46,263 nt of DNA from Opitutia bacterium (GTDB lineage: Bacteria; Verrucomicrobiota; Verrucomicrobiia; Opitutales; UBA2995). The notes below the pieces were generated by a model, which was given only the letters and a program-made list of their open reading frames with translations, was not told the origin of the DNA and searched no databases. Shown here piece after piece: positions 45,256 through 46,263 of this stretch. The position numbers were made by a program, and so were the translations under genes. Positions within the stretch are counted from its first letter, which is position 1. Each line of letters starts with the position of its first letter. Location of the stretch: positions 1-46,263 of the forward strand of contig JAABVD010000004.1 of assembly GCA_014529615.1 (NCBI GenBank). Reading direction: 5' to 3'.

Positions 45256-46176
45256 AGTCAAACCCCAGTATCGACGTGCCTCCCGGACATCGAGGGCGAT
45301 CTGTTTTCTCAAGGATTCGACACCCTCAAACGTTTTTTCCGTTCGGAGAAAGTGATGCCAGCGGACCTTGAGCCGGGACCCGTGGGTAAAGGGGCATTGG
45401 CGAAGGGCGTGGACTTCCAGAATGGGTTCCGTCGTCTTTTCCACCGTGGGTCTGAGACCAAAATTGGCCACCCCCGGAAGGGTGATGGTCGCTCCTTCGC
45501 ACTCACCTTCCACCTCCACGCAATATACCCCGTAAGGTGGTTTCAAATCTGAGTTCCAGGGCAGGTTCAGGGTGGGGAAGCCCATTTCCCGGCCCAATTT
45601 GTTCCCTTGGATGGCTGGCCCCAAGGAAAAGTATACATCTCCCAGGAGAGCATTGGCCATTTTCATTTCACCGGCTTTGAGGTGATTGCGTATTCGGGTG
45701 CTGCTGATGGGTTGGCCGTCGTAATTCACGCGTTCAACACTTATGACATGGATTCCGGCCTTTCGGCACGATTGCAAAAGCAATTGCACGTCCCCGGCTC
45801 GCCCCTTTCCAAACCTCCAATTCGATCCCACGTGAATGGAGTTCAAATTGGGTAAAAAAGACTTCAGGTGCCCCACAAAATCGGTCGCTTCTATTGCGGC
45901 GAAGGCCAGGTCGAATTTTTGTTGAATTACGTATTGAACCTTGTGGGAACGCAGAACCTCCACCTTGATTTCAGGGGACATGATCATATGTTCGGGATTG
46001 TCCGGCCGAAACAAGCGACTGGGATGGGGCCAGAAAGTCAGGACTGCGTTAATCCCTTGGGTTGCCTGCGCCAATTGAGTGGCTGTCTCGATCACGGCCT
46101 GGTGCCCCAGGTGCACCCCATCGAACATACCCACCGCGAGATGCAGTGGTTTTGCGGGAAGATCGACTTCATCCAT
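45253..46176 (-). CDS. ribF: Bifunctional riboflavin kinase / FAD synthetase
   Basis: Makes FMN from riboflavin and FAD from FMN. It has 307 residues from ATG at 46176; the frame runs further upstream to a TTG near 46260, but 46176 is the only ATG before the catalytic core. The nucleotidyltransferase domain has AVGMFDGVHLGHQAVIE and, later, SSTRIRNHL. The kinase domain has GREMGFPTLNLPW, PPYGVYCVEV, GVANFGLRPTVE and EVHAL. The TAG stop sits inside an inverted repeat arm. ribF converges with the apbE operon; its FAD product is the ApbE substrate. Confidence 0.95.
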   Translation of the reverse strand: MDEVDLPAKPLHLAVGMFDGVHLGHQAVIETATQLAQATQGINAVLTFWPHPSRLFRPDNPEHMIMSPEIKVEVLRSHKVQYVIQQKFDLAFAAIEATDFVGHLKSFLPNLNSIHVGSNWRFGKGRAGDVQLLLQSCRKAGIHVISVERVNYDGQPISSTRIRNHLKAGEMKMANALLGDVYFSLGPAIQGNKLGREMGFPTLNLPWNSDLKPPYGVYCVEVEGECEGATITLPGVANFGLRPTVEKTTEPILEVHALRQCPFTHGSRLKVRWHHFLRTEKTFEGVESLRKQIALDVREARRYWGLT

Positions 46177-46263
46177 CCGCAATGGAAGACTGGGGGGGAA
46201 AGGGCTCACAAATGAGTATAAGCGATTGGTAAGAGCAAGGGCCAGGGGACCGGGAATCAACAG

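Overview
The window is a bacterial chromosome segment, most likely from the Verrucomicrobiota (probably an Opitutae-like marine lineage). This rests on the S11 and S14 sequence style, the mixture of genes with and without Shine-Dalgarno sites, the secreted sulfatase, VC0807-type and DUF3570/DUF4266 genes, and the intergenic repeats. It is a judgement from general appearance, not a phylogeny.

Bases 1-23872 hold one long co-directional transcription and translation block: rpoB (3' part), rpoC, rpsL, rpsG, fusA, rpsJ, rplC, rplD, rplW, rplB, rpsS, [small exported protein], rplV, rpsC, rplP, rpmC, rpsQ, rplN, rplX, rplE, rpsN, rpsH, rplF, rplR, rpsE, rplO, secY, map, rpsM, rpsK, rpsD, rpoA, rplQ. 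It merges the str, S10, spc and alpha operons. No tuf, rpmD, adk, infA or rpmJ is found at the usual positions. Oddities are an in-frame amber codon in rpoB, a signal-peptide protein inserted between rpsS and rplV, a secY without a canonical start codon in front of its conserved N-terminus, and an S11 with a long charged N-terminal extension.

Bases 23917-31589 continue on the same strand with metabolism: a small membrane-anchored zinc-ribbon protein, guaA, a LolA-like exported protein, hisD-hisC-hisB-hisH and gltA. A convergent VC0807-type membrane protein follows. Then comes a two-component system (cytosolic PAS kinase plus sigma-54 regulator) closely followed by an exported binding-protein-like gene.

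Bases 35954-42215 are accessory in character: tRNA-Gly, tRNA-Lys and tRNA-Thr, a DUF234-type ATPase, a secreted sulfatase, a VapBC pair and a sugar-nucleotidyltransferase-like gene, all on the minus strand except the tRNAs. They are separated by repeat-rich, non-coding spacers.

Bases 42216-45070 form a tight, overlapping four-gene operon: DUF3570 outer-membrane-like protein, ApbE-type FMN transferase, TlpA-type thioredoxin, and a DUF4266 lipoprotein ending in GGGGCGCN. This is the best candidate for an under-described system. It looks like an envelope redox or flavin module, and the DUF3570 protein carries a motif resembling the ApbE flavinylation site. It converges, across a 95-base inverted-repeat element, on ribF, whose product makes the FAD that ApbE enzymes use.
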